A stretch of 64,000 nucleotides of DNA from JACQQW01 sp964520655. Lineage in GTDB: Bacteria > Omnitrophota > Gorgyraeia > Zapsychrales > Fredricksoniimonadaceae. Positions within the stretch are counted from its first letter, which is position 1; every line of letters begins with the position of its first letter. Below the pieces are notes generated by a model. That model saw nothing but the letters and a program-made list of their open reading frames with translations, searched no databases and was not told the DNA's origin. The stretch spans positions 1 to 64,000 of the forward strand of contig CAZFNI010000012.1 in assembly GCA_964520655.1 (NCBI GenBank), given 5' to 3'. The translations under genes were made by a program, and so were the position numbers. Below are positions 10,901-17,226 of this stretch, piece after piece.

Positions 10901-13900
10901 TACATCAGGCTTCCATGTCCCGATACCGACTCTCCCATTTAATATAGTGATCGCAGCGCTCTGCGTATTGACCGTACCAATCCCAATATTACCTTGATTA
11001 TCTACAACAAAACCCAGGCCATTACCAACGGAATTAACTTGAAATGCCGCCTGCGGCGCCCATGTTCCGATACCCACATTCCCGTTAGTGACAACCAATC
11101 CACCTTGAGGCGTTGTTGTCCCGATGCCGACATTATCAGAACCCGTAGTGTTGTAAACCGTTCCCGTTCCCGTCGACCAGCCCGAGGCTGCTCCGGATGT
11201 CGCCAACGTAGATGCTGCCATCCATGTCCCGATACCCGTCGATGATGACACTAGCACACTCCCCGCCGCCGCTCCGTTGCCGATCAAACGCAGACCAGTT
11301 GTTTCAAGAGACGCATTATCTGCTGTCCATGTACCGATCCCTACATTCCCTCCGATCACAGAGAATTTTGCTTGAGGCGTTACTGTGCCAATACCAATAT
11401 TGCTGCGGTAACTCCCTGAAGAATTAACCCCCAGGATAACATCACCATCCTGACCACTCCCATTTTTTGCCCCGCCAGTAATATAGACATTCCCCCCGCT
11501 GTAATTCGCATTATCGCCAGGACCACCTGATAAATTCAAATAACCGCCGGGAAGACCTGAAGCACCATAAACACTTCCTGGAACGATATTAATAAAATTA
11601 CCACCGCTGTATTCTCCTGCGATCGTTATCGTGGGCCTGGGTTCCGCTCCCCCTGTGGTCCCCCCTTTAAGATTGATCGACCCGCCAGAAGATCCTCCAG
11701 TCGTCATATCAATGGTGGCACCATTATTCGACCCTGACCCGGAATTGCCCGTTGTGATCGCAACCCCTCCCCCAAAGCCTGTTGTCCCATTCTGACCATT
11801 CAACGTGATGGAACCGCCGCTGGCCTGGCTGTTCGCAACACTTCCTCCAGCGGTTAATGTTACCGAACCACCAACACCTGTTCCCGTTGAGGTGCCTCCA
11901 GTAAACGAAAGAGAACCGCCATTGGTGTTGTTGGCTGTCGGTGTCCCACCTTTCATTTGAATTGATGTACTGTTACTGGATGGTGGAGCATTTACAGCAA
12001 AATAAGCCGCAGGGAATATACTTCCTATCCCAACATTACCGATCGGCGCCACCACAAAAGCTCCATTAGGCGCCCAGGTGCCTATCCCAACATTCCCATT
12101 GGTCACAACTAATCCGCCTTGCGGTGTCGTTGTCCCGATCCCAATATTATCCGATCCCGTCGTGTTATATACCGTGCCCGTGCCCGTCGACCAACCTGAC
12201 GCCGCTCCTGATGTCGCCAGCGTTGACGCAGCCATCCAGGTCCCAATACCCGTTGAACCAGAGACCAAAACACTCCCTGCCGCAGCCCCGTTGCCGATCA
12301 ACCGCAGACCAGTTGTTTCAAGAGACGCATTATCTGCTGTCCATGTGCCGATCCCGACATTGCCACCAATAACCGACAGCTTAGATTGAGGCGTCATTGT
12401 GCCGATACCCAAATTGCCCATGCCATCAATCCTCATAAGTTGAGTTGTTACACCGCCTGACTTCTTAGAAAAAGTTGTATTATTCCCTGAAAATATAATC
12501 ATTTCACCAGAATCAATACCAAAACCATACCTATCGCCCCCAACGCCGCCATCGTAAAGATATATTTTATCTAACCCTCCAATTTGAGCAAAGGTAAGCG
12601 GTGCTGTTGGTGATGCATTTCCAATACCTACATATCCAGTTGTTGTGTCCACTACTAAAGAGTTGATGCCTACTTGTAAAGTTTTATTTGGTGCCCACGT
12701 CCCGATCCCAACATTTCCATTGGTCACAACCAACCCGCCCTGCGAAGTTGACGTCCCAATACCAACATTATCCGTCCCCGTCGTTGTATATACTGTCCCC
12801 GTCCCCGAAGTCCACGGCCCTGACGCCGCCGGCAATGTCCCCGCCGCCATCCAGGTCCCAATACCCGTTGACGACGAAACCAAAACACTCCCTGCCGCAG
12901 CCCCGTTGCCGATCAACCGCAGGCCAGTCGTTTCCAATGAAGCGTTATCCGCCGTCCATGTACCAATACCGACGTTCCCGCTAGTAACCATAAACGCTCC
13001 TTGCGGTGTCGTTGTCCCAATCCCCACATTACTTCCTCTGCTGGCTGGAATACCCACAATCGCGACATCATATTGCCCGCTCCACATATTTTGAAAATAT
13101 GTTGATGCTGCCAGAATATCAAGTCCATTATTCGAACTTTGAGCGCCATTAGTTGACCAAATAAATCCTCTTGATGCATTAGCACCTAAAGTTAATCTCC
13201 CATCCCAGGATCCCGCCGTGTTCGTGATCGATAAATTCCCCTCAGCTATATCAACTTTAGCAACGGGCTTCCATGTACCAATACCCACATTGCCATTCAT
13301 CACAACCAACCCGCCCACAGGCGTTGTTGTGCCGACACCAACGTTACCATTGCCATTTATCATAAATAGTGTCTTGTAACTGCTAGGGTTTCCTGCTGTG
13401 GTTGGTCCCCTGATCAAACTATATGCATCGTTTTGAACGTCAATTCTCGATGCCCATTCTGGATAACCAGCTTCATCAACCCATCCAGATTCATTGCCGT
13501 TAACTCGTATATCAAGATAGCGAGCGCCAGCTCCAGCACTCGTGATAAAACGCGAAGAAGGCCCAGACGATGAATAAAATTTCAACGGACTAACTTGACC
13601 GCCATTGCCGATGTTAACGCCAACAGCATATGAAGCAACACCCAGATCTAATGTGTATGCTGGCACTGTCGTTCCAATGCCGATCAAACCACTGGTAAGC
13701 ACGTTAAACTTTCGATTAACGTCAAATAAACTTACAGGCGCCCACGTCCCAATCCCCACATTCCCATTAGTCACTACTAACCCACCCTGTGGCGTCGTTG
13801 TCCCGATACCGATATTATCCGACCCCGTCGCCGTATACACCGTCCCCGTACCAGAAGACCATGGTCCAGCCGCCGCCGGCAATGTCCCGGCAGCCATCCA

Positions 13901-14575
13901 CGTCCCGATACCAGTCGAAGACGAAACAAGCACGTTCCCCGCCGCCGCACCATTGCCGATCAAACGCAGGCCCGTTGTTTCCAATGATGCCGTAGCTGCC
14001 GTCAACGTCCCTATCCCAACATTGCCTCCCATAACTGCTAAACGCGCTTGGGGTGTTTTTGTACCGATACCAACATTCCCGTCCCCTAAAATACGCATTT
14101 TAGAAAGCCAATTGTTCGTCGTAAAATCTATGTAGGCACTTGAGCTGGCCAAAGTAAATGCCAGATTATTAGTCGATAATGCCGCAGCAAAAGAAGTGTT
14201 ATTTGTAAGATCATTAAAAGCCCCTCCAACAAAAGAACCGAATTCAAAAGCTCCTGAACCCGTAGCGTTGATCTGCATCTTTGACCCAGCACCGATCGTA
14301 TCTGGTATAAACTGAATATTCCCCGCAGAACTCACAATTGATAATGGATTTGTTGGTGCCCAGGTACCGATCCCCACATTCCCATTAGTCACCACCAACC
14401 TGCCCTGAGGCGTCGTTGTCCCGATCCCGATATTACCGGTCGCCCCGTCGACATGAAAATAGTTCTGGGTATTGTTTTTAATATTAAAATCTTTGGCAGC
14501 AAATGCAAAAGAAGGGAAAAGCGCGGCTAATAGAATTATTGTAAGAGACTTTAAATAATCTTTTATATATCTCAT
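4982..14575 (-). CDS. Giant secreted GNVGIGT-repeat fibre protein B, 3197 aa
   Basis: A 9.6-kb uninterrupted frame. Signal peptide residues 1-26 (ends SFAFA), then AKDFNIKNN as in giant protein A. The body is made of many GNVGIGTTTPQ / GNVGIGTWAP units. Eight well-conserved copies plus one divergent copy of a ~100-residue cassette (SLETTGLRLIGN ... STGIGTWMAA ... TGTVYNTTGSD) are separated by variable segments that resemble short tail-fibre or adhesin beta-domains. One segment is YadA-head-like (about 9795-10055) and one is Gly-rich (about 11430-11990). The C-terminal ~95 residues (NDYVILVDASGGAVTITLP, ending QWWVI) look like the terminal beta-domain of phage tail fibre proteins. No S74 chaperone, sortase motif or C-terminal autotransporter barrel is visible, so the anchoring mode is unknown. 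Probably a trimeric extracellular fibre; function unproven. Confidence 0.85.
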   Translation of the reverse strand: MRYIKDYLKSLTIILLAALFPSFAFAAKDFNIKNNTQNYFHVDGATGNIGIGTTTPQGRLVVTNGNVGIGTWAPTNPLSIVSSAGNIQFIPDTIGAGSKMQINATGSGAFEFGSFVGGAFNDLTNNTSFAAALSTNNLAFTLASSSAYIDFTTNNWLSKMRILGDGNVGIGTKTPQARLAVMGGNVGIGTLTAATASLETTGLRLIGNGAAAGNVLVSSSTGIGTWMAAGTLPAAAGPWSSGTGTVYTATGSDNIGIGTTTPQGGLVVTNGNVGIGTWAPVSLFDVNRKFNVLTSGLIGIGTTVPAYTLDLGVASYAVGVNIGNGGQVSPLKFYSSSGPSSRFITSAGAGARYLDIRVNGNESGWVDEAGYPEWASRIDVQNDAYSLIRGPTTAGNPSSYKTLFMINGNGNVGVGTTTPVGGLVVMNGNVGIGTWKPVAKVDIAEGNLSITNTAGSWDGRLTLGANASRGFIWSTNGAQSSNNGLDILAASTYFQNMWSGQYDVAIVGIPASRGSNVGIGTTTPQGAFMVTSGNVGIGTWTADNASLETTGLRLIGNGAAAGSVLVSSSTGIGTWMAAGTLPAASGPWTSGTGTVYTTTGTDNVGIGTSTSQGGLVVTNGNVGIGTWAPNKTLQVGINSLVVDTTTGYVGIGNASPTAPLTFAQIGGLDKIYLYDGGVGGDRYGFGIDSGEMIIFSGNNTTFSKKSGGVTTQLMRIDGMGNLGIGTMTPQSKLSVIGGNVGIGTWTADNASLETTGLRLIGNGAAAGSVLVSGSTGIGTWMAASTLATSGAASGWSTGTGTVYNTTGSDNIGIGTTTPQGGLVVTNGNVGIGTWAPNGAFVVAPIGNVGIGSIFPAAYFAVNAPPSSNSTSIQMKGGTPTANNTNGGSLSFTGGTSTGTGVGGSVTLTAGGSVANSQASGGSITLNGQNGTTGFGGGVAITTGNSGSGSNNGATIDMTTGGSSGGSINLKGGTTGGAEPRPTITIAGEYSGGNFINIVPGSVYGASGLPGGYLNLSGGPGDNANYSGGNVYITGGAKNGSGQDGDVILGVNSSGSYRSNIGIGTVTPQAKFSVIGGNVGIGTWTADNASLETTGLRLIGNGAAAGSVLVSSSTGIGTWMAASTLATSGAASGWSTGTGTVYNTTGSDNVGIGTTTPQGGLVVTNGNVGIGTWAPQAAFQVNSVGNGLGFVVDNQGNIGIGTVNTQSAAITILNGRVGIGTWKPDVAMQFGKYNQIVSGSPDQLWFASYSNTAGYPQMVGNWMSSGAWGIGPASAINTDFTLRIGGTSTPVSAPFTWSNTYPTNLMLTGNIGINTFAMSKESALYIASGNLAIGTTSPQAVLSIVGNVGVGTVKNGDRFLTTSPPAGGMIIEGNVGIGTHTPQDKLIVVGGNVGIGTWTAANTSLETTGLRLIGNGAAAGSVLVSSSTGIGTWMAASTLATSGAASGWSTGTGIVYNTTGSDKVGVGTTTPEGGLVVMNGNVGIGTWAPIATLEVKSSTIAITGEQSTGGVNIGSGSNGISLGYSNTNGWQSMVFGYSNNTNASSGAIAIGSSNTINNDNGVAIGIGNSVPAASNGHYGFVFGRGIVNRVFGVMIGVSDAAKITIDESGNLGVGTFTPFNKLSTVGGVGIGTGINSSFVTSAAPSGGMIVQGNVGLGTTTPQAQLAVLGGNVGIGTWTAANASLETTGLRLIGNGAAAGSVLVSSSTGIGTWMAASTLATSGAASGWSTGTGTVYNTTGSDNIGIGTITPQGGLVVTNGNVGIGTWAPDNALSVRLGNVGIGTGTTHSKLEVVGDGAQELLRINDSGPNDSSPLLITSGGNVGVGTSAVPYTMALFKNTTTANAVGGEPVAAAFWTTSTGTSPSARTVEIQNDAANGTAISMITSRSTVGDSQGISFVFAGALGQNYSPLTTLRTTYTAANSTNLVFSTASSGSLTDKVVFDANGNVGVGTVVPKNKMAIVGNVGVGTGINSPYLTTAAPSGGMIVQGNVGIGSYAPGTTLDVNGTQRIIASGGDGTGLNILNPSSMISIQLGATGSNTWYMGASTASNSVGAGKLYFSRSNSTSNSDVVIDGSGNLGVGTITPQARLSVTGGNVGIGTWTADSASLETTGLRLIGNNASAGSVLVSSSTGIGTWMAASTLATGAAASGWSTGTGTVYNTTGSDNVGIGTITPQGGLVVTNGNVGIGTWAPAGVFQVGSPTSAPFIVDANGGVGIGTVLTSNAGLTVMNGFVGIGTWKPGVALQVGRANRSVSGAPDQLYFGTYGGPGSGGFPQMIGNWVSTAAWGIGPATSNSDSTLQIGATTGSVPPTFAWSTANKTNFLLTGNIGINTFTMSSESALYVGGGNVALGTSSPQAVLSIVGNVGVGTVKNGDRFLTTSPPAGGMIIEGNVGIGTHTPQDKFIVVGGNVGIGTWTAANASLETTGLRLIGNNAAAGSVLVSSSTGIGTWMAASTLATGGAASGWSTGTGTVYNTTGSDKVGIGTTTPQGGFVVTNGNVGIGTWAPQALLDVYGTSDTYFTTNVGIGSVNPAQSLDVVGTGKFTTGINAPKITNLTSNGFVKTGSGDGTLSVDTSTYPSYTSMTTNYLQKAASSTTVGNSSIFDNGNVGIGTTTPQDALVVSKGNLGVGTWTAAAGVDTNTLRVRSNPGSGYVLVSGSTGIGTWMAASTLSTSGGGTPGGSSSQLQYNNGGSFDGIVNSNVTASGNVGLGTTLSKNKLDVQGGVGVGTLYAGYYTTPGNGMIIQGNVGVGSYAPEFPMVVVGDTTNAALGPLYVKANGLSTTVGAGVSLNAAASSGKTYSFISTGSSAAPGAGAFAVFNSTDSRYDWVQLSTGHLNFARNFYTDIAQVALIPTASNVVGLISRGAAAQTADLIQAQDSSGNVLVNVTAAGNVGIGTTIPQGRLVVMGENVGIGTWLTNEVPFSVVGETVFGSSPSILSAFGSMPSYFTIKPTTTAKSAVSIVAASGSTQNVLSIWTASGSFLGSVDYLGRAMFNTLYGTYNAAGNLTLDSTSDASKGNILINPIGGNVGIGTVTASSRLSVSGGVGIGTGKNSAYVISAAPTGGMMVEGNVGIGTTTPQDKFILYGGNVGIGTWTAQSSLQLKGSMGVAVVSKTANYTATVNDYVILVDASGGAVTITLPAASTVSGRLYNIKKTDSSANAVILDGNAAETVDGSATISTTTQYQSFTVVCDGTQWWVI
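9795..10055 (-). repeat. YadA-head-like pseudo-repeats in giant protein B
   Basis: Units such as GISLGYSN, MVFGYSN, AIAIGSSNTI, VAIGIGNSV and FVFGRG follow each other at 14- to 20-residue spacing, the same left-handed roll pattern as YadA/Hep_Hag heads. Equivalent to the stretch near 375-660 in the paralogue. Confidence 0.6.
11430..11990 (-). repeat. Gly/Ser/Thr-rich low-complexity segment in giant protein B
   Basis: About 185 residues dominated by Gly, Ser, Thr and Asn with short motifs such as GGSITLNGQNG, GGSINLKGG and GGNVYITGG. It interrupts the GNVGIGT array. A counterpart at about 1230-1790 in giant gene A shows that this insert is shared by both paralogues. Confidence 0.65.
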
Positions 14576-14673
14576 TAGATTATATAGAGATGCGCGTAGT
14601 TATAGCTTCTAAATACAAAATTATTTTATATTATTAAGATATAGCAACAAGAAAAGAATGGAATATTTTTCGG

Positions 14674-15042
14674 TTATATCCAATTGCAGATAAAAGCGTT
14701 CTTCAAATGTCTAATGTCAGGTCCGGAGCCTGAATGAAGAATAGAAACCACATCAAAAAGGCAAGCAATGCAGGTTGTTTGAAAACATCGTTTAAGGTAA
14801 AATTCAGCTAATTTGATCAATTTCCGTTGTTTAAAATAATGCACGGCTTCAAACGGCTGGCCACAGGCAATTGAGGCGCGGGTTTTAACTTCGACAAACA
14901 CAAGCGTCTGATCATCACGAGCAATAATGTCGATCTCCCCCATACGGCAGCGGAAATTCCGCTCAACGATCTGGTAACCCAGCTTCGTCAAATATTGACA
15001 GGCCGCATCTTCACCGGATCTTCCAAGATTTTTTCGCGTCAT
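14674..15042 (-). CDS. yraN: YraN/UPF0102 family putative endonuclease-like protein
   Basis: 122 residues. The N-terminus LGRSGEDAACQYLTKLGY, then GEIDIIARD and LVFVEVKTRAS, form the family signature: a restriction-endonuclease-like fold with the GEID Asp and the EVK Glu/Lys as the presumed active site. YraN proteins are widespread and their biological role is poorly known. The ATG at 15042 overlaps the TGA of the preceding gene (ATGA), so it is preferred over the ATG at 15060. Elsewhere yraN usually sits near rnhB and tRNA/ribosome genes; here it is the last gene of the secretion/pilus operon. The following 98 bases before giant gene B hold no gene and no clear terminator. Confidence 0.9.
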   Translation of the reverse strand: MTRKNLGRSGEDAACQYLTKLGYQIVERNFRCRMGEIDIIARDDQTLVFVEVKTRASIACGQPFEAVHYFKQRKLIKLAEFYLKRCFQTTCIACLFDVVSILHSGSGPDIRHLKNAFICNWI

Positions 15043-16166
15043 AAGCCCAAAGTTGACCAAAGCCCCGCTTGCTCACGGTTTTGCTCAACCATTTTCCTTT
15101 GTTCAGCATGCGCGCTATCAGTAATATCACCCAACGTTTTCCCATATTCAGCTGTTGCACCAGCCTTTTCAAAGAAAGATTTCCTCTCACCTTCCAAAAA
15201 ATTAATCCCTTTTGTAATGATATTTTTGTAGCTGTTAGCAATATTCGGATGATCACGGTAGCGACCAAGCCAATCGATCGCCTCATTATACTGATCCATC
15301 GTCCAATACACTGAAAGACCCGACACAATATCTTCAATATGGTTCCTTAATTTTTTCTCATCAAAAGACAACAACAACAAAACTTCCGCCTCAGTAAATG
15401 GCTTTGCGGGTAACGACAATGCATTAAGCAACTCACCATCTACCATATGCTTGGTCTTAAGCTCATCAATGGCTTGTTCAAGCATCGTCCTAGCCTCCTG
15501 CCGATGATCTTTCAACACTCGCCCGATCCTTTTAGCTGGGCCGCTCATCATCAATCCCGTTTTGGTGATCTTCCAGACCGGCAGGATCGCCAAGATCCTC
15601 TCTTTACGTTCCCCCCTGAGATTAAACGCGTCAAATAAATTCCCGAACAGATTATCCCCGTCGGAATATTGAAGATACTGGAACGCGCTGCCGCCCTGGC
15701 AGCTATCAAGAAGACCCGCCAGATCATTGCGGAATTCATGCCGGACAAAATATTTATCTCGCAAACAATCGAAAACTGACTGTTTACGCAATGCATTCAG
15801 ATCCTGACGGTCATTTGATTCCAGATCCCCTAACCGCTTTTGGTCCATTGCGTACCTTAAATAGGCGATCGTCTGAAAATACTTATACACATCTGCCTCT
15901 GCCGGCGCAGCATACGACCACAATAGTAACGGTGCATCGCCAATGCGCCTGCGTACGCTCCTGCGGCTTAATTGTTCGATCGACATCTCTATCTGCGCAT
16001 CTCTATTCAACGTTGCTGAAAGCATCGGATGGATACCTTTTTCAGAATAGCGGTAAGGAGTTTTATAGGCTGTCATGAAACCCCCGTCGTCCTTATCCAC
16101 TGCAAAAATATCCGTCCAGCCATTGATCGGCGCGATCAACATCAATATCCAGACTAAAATCCTCAT
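15039..16166 (-). CDS. Secreted protein of the T4SS/pilus operon, unrecognised (TraF/TraH position)
   Basis: 375 residues with an N-terminal signal peptide (MRILVWILMLIAPINGWTD). I do not recognise the family. Visible features are a Cys pair (FDCLRDKYF, LLDSCQGG), a mainly helical C-terminal half and no membrane helix after the signal. The gene lies after the traU-like and small traF-like genes, the place where F-type systems encode the periplasmic assembly proteins TraF and TraH. A role in periplasmic assembly is therefore plausible from position only. The ATG at 16166 overlaps the upstream stop (TGATG) and has AGGA in front, so it is preferred over the TTG at 16169. Confidence 0.5.
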   Translation of the reverse strand: MRILVWILMLIAPINGWTDIFAVDKDDGGFMTAYKTPYRYSEKGIHPMLSATLNRDAQIEMSIEQLSRRSVRRRIGDAPLLLWSYAAPAEADVYKYFQTIAYLRYAMDQKRLGDLESNDRQDLNALRKQSVFDCLRDKYFVRHEFRNDLAGLLDSCQGGSAFQYLQYSDGDNLFGNLFDAFNLRGERKERILAILPVWKITKTGLMMSGPAKRIGRVLKDHRQEARTMLEQAIDELKTKHMVDGELLNALSLPAKPFTEAEVLLLLSFDEKKLRNHIEDIVSGLSVYWTMDQYNEAIDWLGRYRDHPNIANSYKNIITKGINFLEGERKSFFEKAGATAEYGKTLGDITDSAHAEQRKMVEQNREQAGLWSTLGL

Positions 16167-16504
16167 CAATTCCTCATTAATTGTCCCATGAGCACTTCCT
16201 GGGCCTTGATGATCTGCTCAGTTTTTTTCTCTTGCCATCTTAAATATTCCCTGGCGTTTTCCTGATTTGGCACATTCAAAAGATTCAGCACAGGCTGCGG
16301 CGGCTGATAATAAGTTATCTTCCCGTTAGCATCAACCATCGGCTCCCGCCAATCGATCAAAGCTTTATCAGCCAAAAGATCAGACTTTTCTTTTTTCTCA
16401 AAATACTCCAAATGTTGTAAATGATAATAATCATTAGCGGAGGCTTTGTAAGGATGAACGATCAATATTACTATAAAGATGAGGGAACAGCAGTTTTGCA
16501 ACAT
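16166..16504 (-). CDS. Small secreted protein, TraF-like N-terminal part (tentative)
   Basis: 112 residues starting MLQNCCSLIFIVILIV, with a likely signal peptide ending KASA. The start at 16504 has a good GGAGG site about 9 bases upstream and overlaps the end of the traU-like gene by 34 bases; a longer frame from 16612 has no such support. The segment DWREPM ... YYQPPQP and the ending ENAREYLRWQEKKTEQI resemble the pre-thioredoxin part of F-type TraF proteins, but the thioredoxin-like domain is absent. The identification is weak and rests partly on neighbours. Confidence 0.45.
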   Translation of the reverse strand: MLQNCCSLIFIVILIVHPYKASANDYYHLQHLEYFEKKEKSDLLADKALIDWREPMVDANGKITYYQPPQPVLNLLNVPNQENAREYLRWQEKKTEQIIKAQEVLMGQLMRN

Positions 16505-17226
16505 TGTATGAACCTCCAGAAGATCCAGGAGAATTCTTCCTCCTTGTTGCTCCGCTCGCCAACGGCATTCTTTGCCACCCAAAACCGGGGATCCTGACCC
16601 AACGGCATGCATTTCTGTTGATCAGGCTCAACCATCTGGATCTTATCCTGCCAGCGGTTAATGGAAAAAAGGATCGGAGCTTGTGAAATATGCCCGCTCA
16701 TAAGACCTCCGGCGCTGATACCTCTTAACGCGATCAATGCTGACGATGCCGCAGGACTGTAATGGCTGACAAATCCTGTTCGAGGATACACAGGCCCCCA
16801 ATTGCCCACAAATTCACGAGCAGTTGTCGTCTCTTGACGCCATTGACGGCTGTCCATCTCAGACCTATATCTCAGCCCCACAGCTGTATTCGTCAATGAG
16901 CCACATAAGACCATTTGTTCAATTTGTTTTAATGGAAAATCATACACATGTGCATCATGAAACCGCAGATTACTGCCGCTTAAAGCATTCAAGCTTGCCT
17001 TACGAGCGATCGTATGGATCACCAATGATGGTTCATAATACGAGATCCAAACTCCCGGAATATCCCCCACCATACAGGCCCCATGACTTTTAAGCTGCCA
17101 GCAACTTTGGTCAACACGCTCAACCGCGTGCACCAGATTGATCCCGTCCCCCTTTATCTCATCCGCAGAATATGCAAGCACATGTGCGGCTAATATAAAC
17201 CCTATCAGGATAATTATCTTTTTCAT
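16471..17226 (-). CDS. traU: TraU-like T4SS assembly protein
   Basis: 251 residues with a signal peptide (MKKIIILIGFILAAHVLAYS). Several blocks follow the order of F-plasmid TraU: ISYYEP (TraU YWEP), YRSEMDSRQW (YLSEIDPTW), VYPRTGFVSHYSPAASSAL (MYPFNGWVSNESSPLQSSL), RWQDKIQMVEPD...C (RWRYQMVNMYPD...C) and the end WIFWRFIQCC (YLMWRKRNC). TraU is a periplasmic Cys-rich protein needed for F-type pilus assembly and DNA transfer. At 251 residues this is shorter than F TraU (about 330), mainly because of a shorter N-terminal half. It follows the collar pilin gene with a 4-base overlap, which places it as the first Tra gene after the inserted pilus module. Confidence 0.82.
   Translation of the reverse strand: MKKIIILIGFILAAHVLAYSADEIKGDGINLVHAVERVDQSCWQLKSHGACMVGDIPGVWISYYEPSLVIHTIARKASLNALSGSNLRFHDAHVYDFPLKQIEQMVLCGSLTNTAVGLRYRSEMDSRQWRQETTTAREFVGNWGPVYPRTGFVSHYSPAASSALIALRGISAGGLMSGHISQAPILFSINRWQDKIQMVEPDQQKCMPLGQDPRFWVAKNAVGERSNKEEEFSWIFWRFIQCCKTAVPSSL

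Larger units (their letters stand above)
7064..14030 (-). repeat. Eight dispersed ~300-bp cassette repeats inside giant gene B
   Basis: Nearly identical ~300-bp units encode GIGTWAP ... GNVGIGTTTPQGGLVV ... STGIGTWMA ... ETTGLRLIGN ... GNVGIGTWTA. Approximate spans are 7064-7366, 8005-8310, 9275-9574, 10115-10410, 11056-11359, 12071-12368, 12691-12987 and 13739-14030. A ninth, divergent copy lies near 6550-6760. The segments between copies differ in length and sequence, so the gene reads as constant cassette / variable domain / constant cassette. The repeats are in frame and the same length modulo three. Confidence 0.85.

Noticed and set aside
7064..14030. Regular DNA repeats that might suggest a CRISPR array
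   Set aside because: The repeats are ~300 bp, in frame within a coding gene, and the spacers are long and coding; there are no cas genes.
159..14135. Many plus-strand frames rich in Val-Pro-Ile-Pro-Thr, apparently Pro-rich repeat proteins
   Set aside because: They are the exact antisense of the GNVGIGT repeats of the two giant genes. The repeat makes the reverse strand stop-poor, and none has a ribosome-binding site or a signal peptide.
14576..14673. A TATAAT element just before giant gene B as its promoter
   Set aside because: It is only three bases from the ATG, which is too close for a normal start, and there is no -35 element at the right distance.
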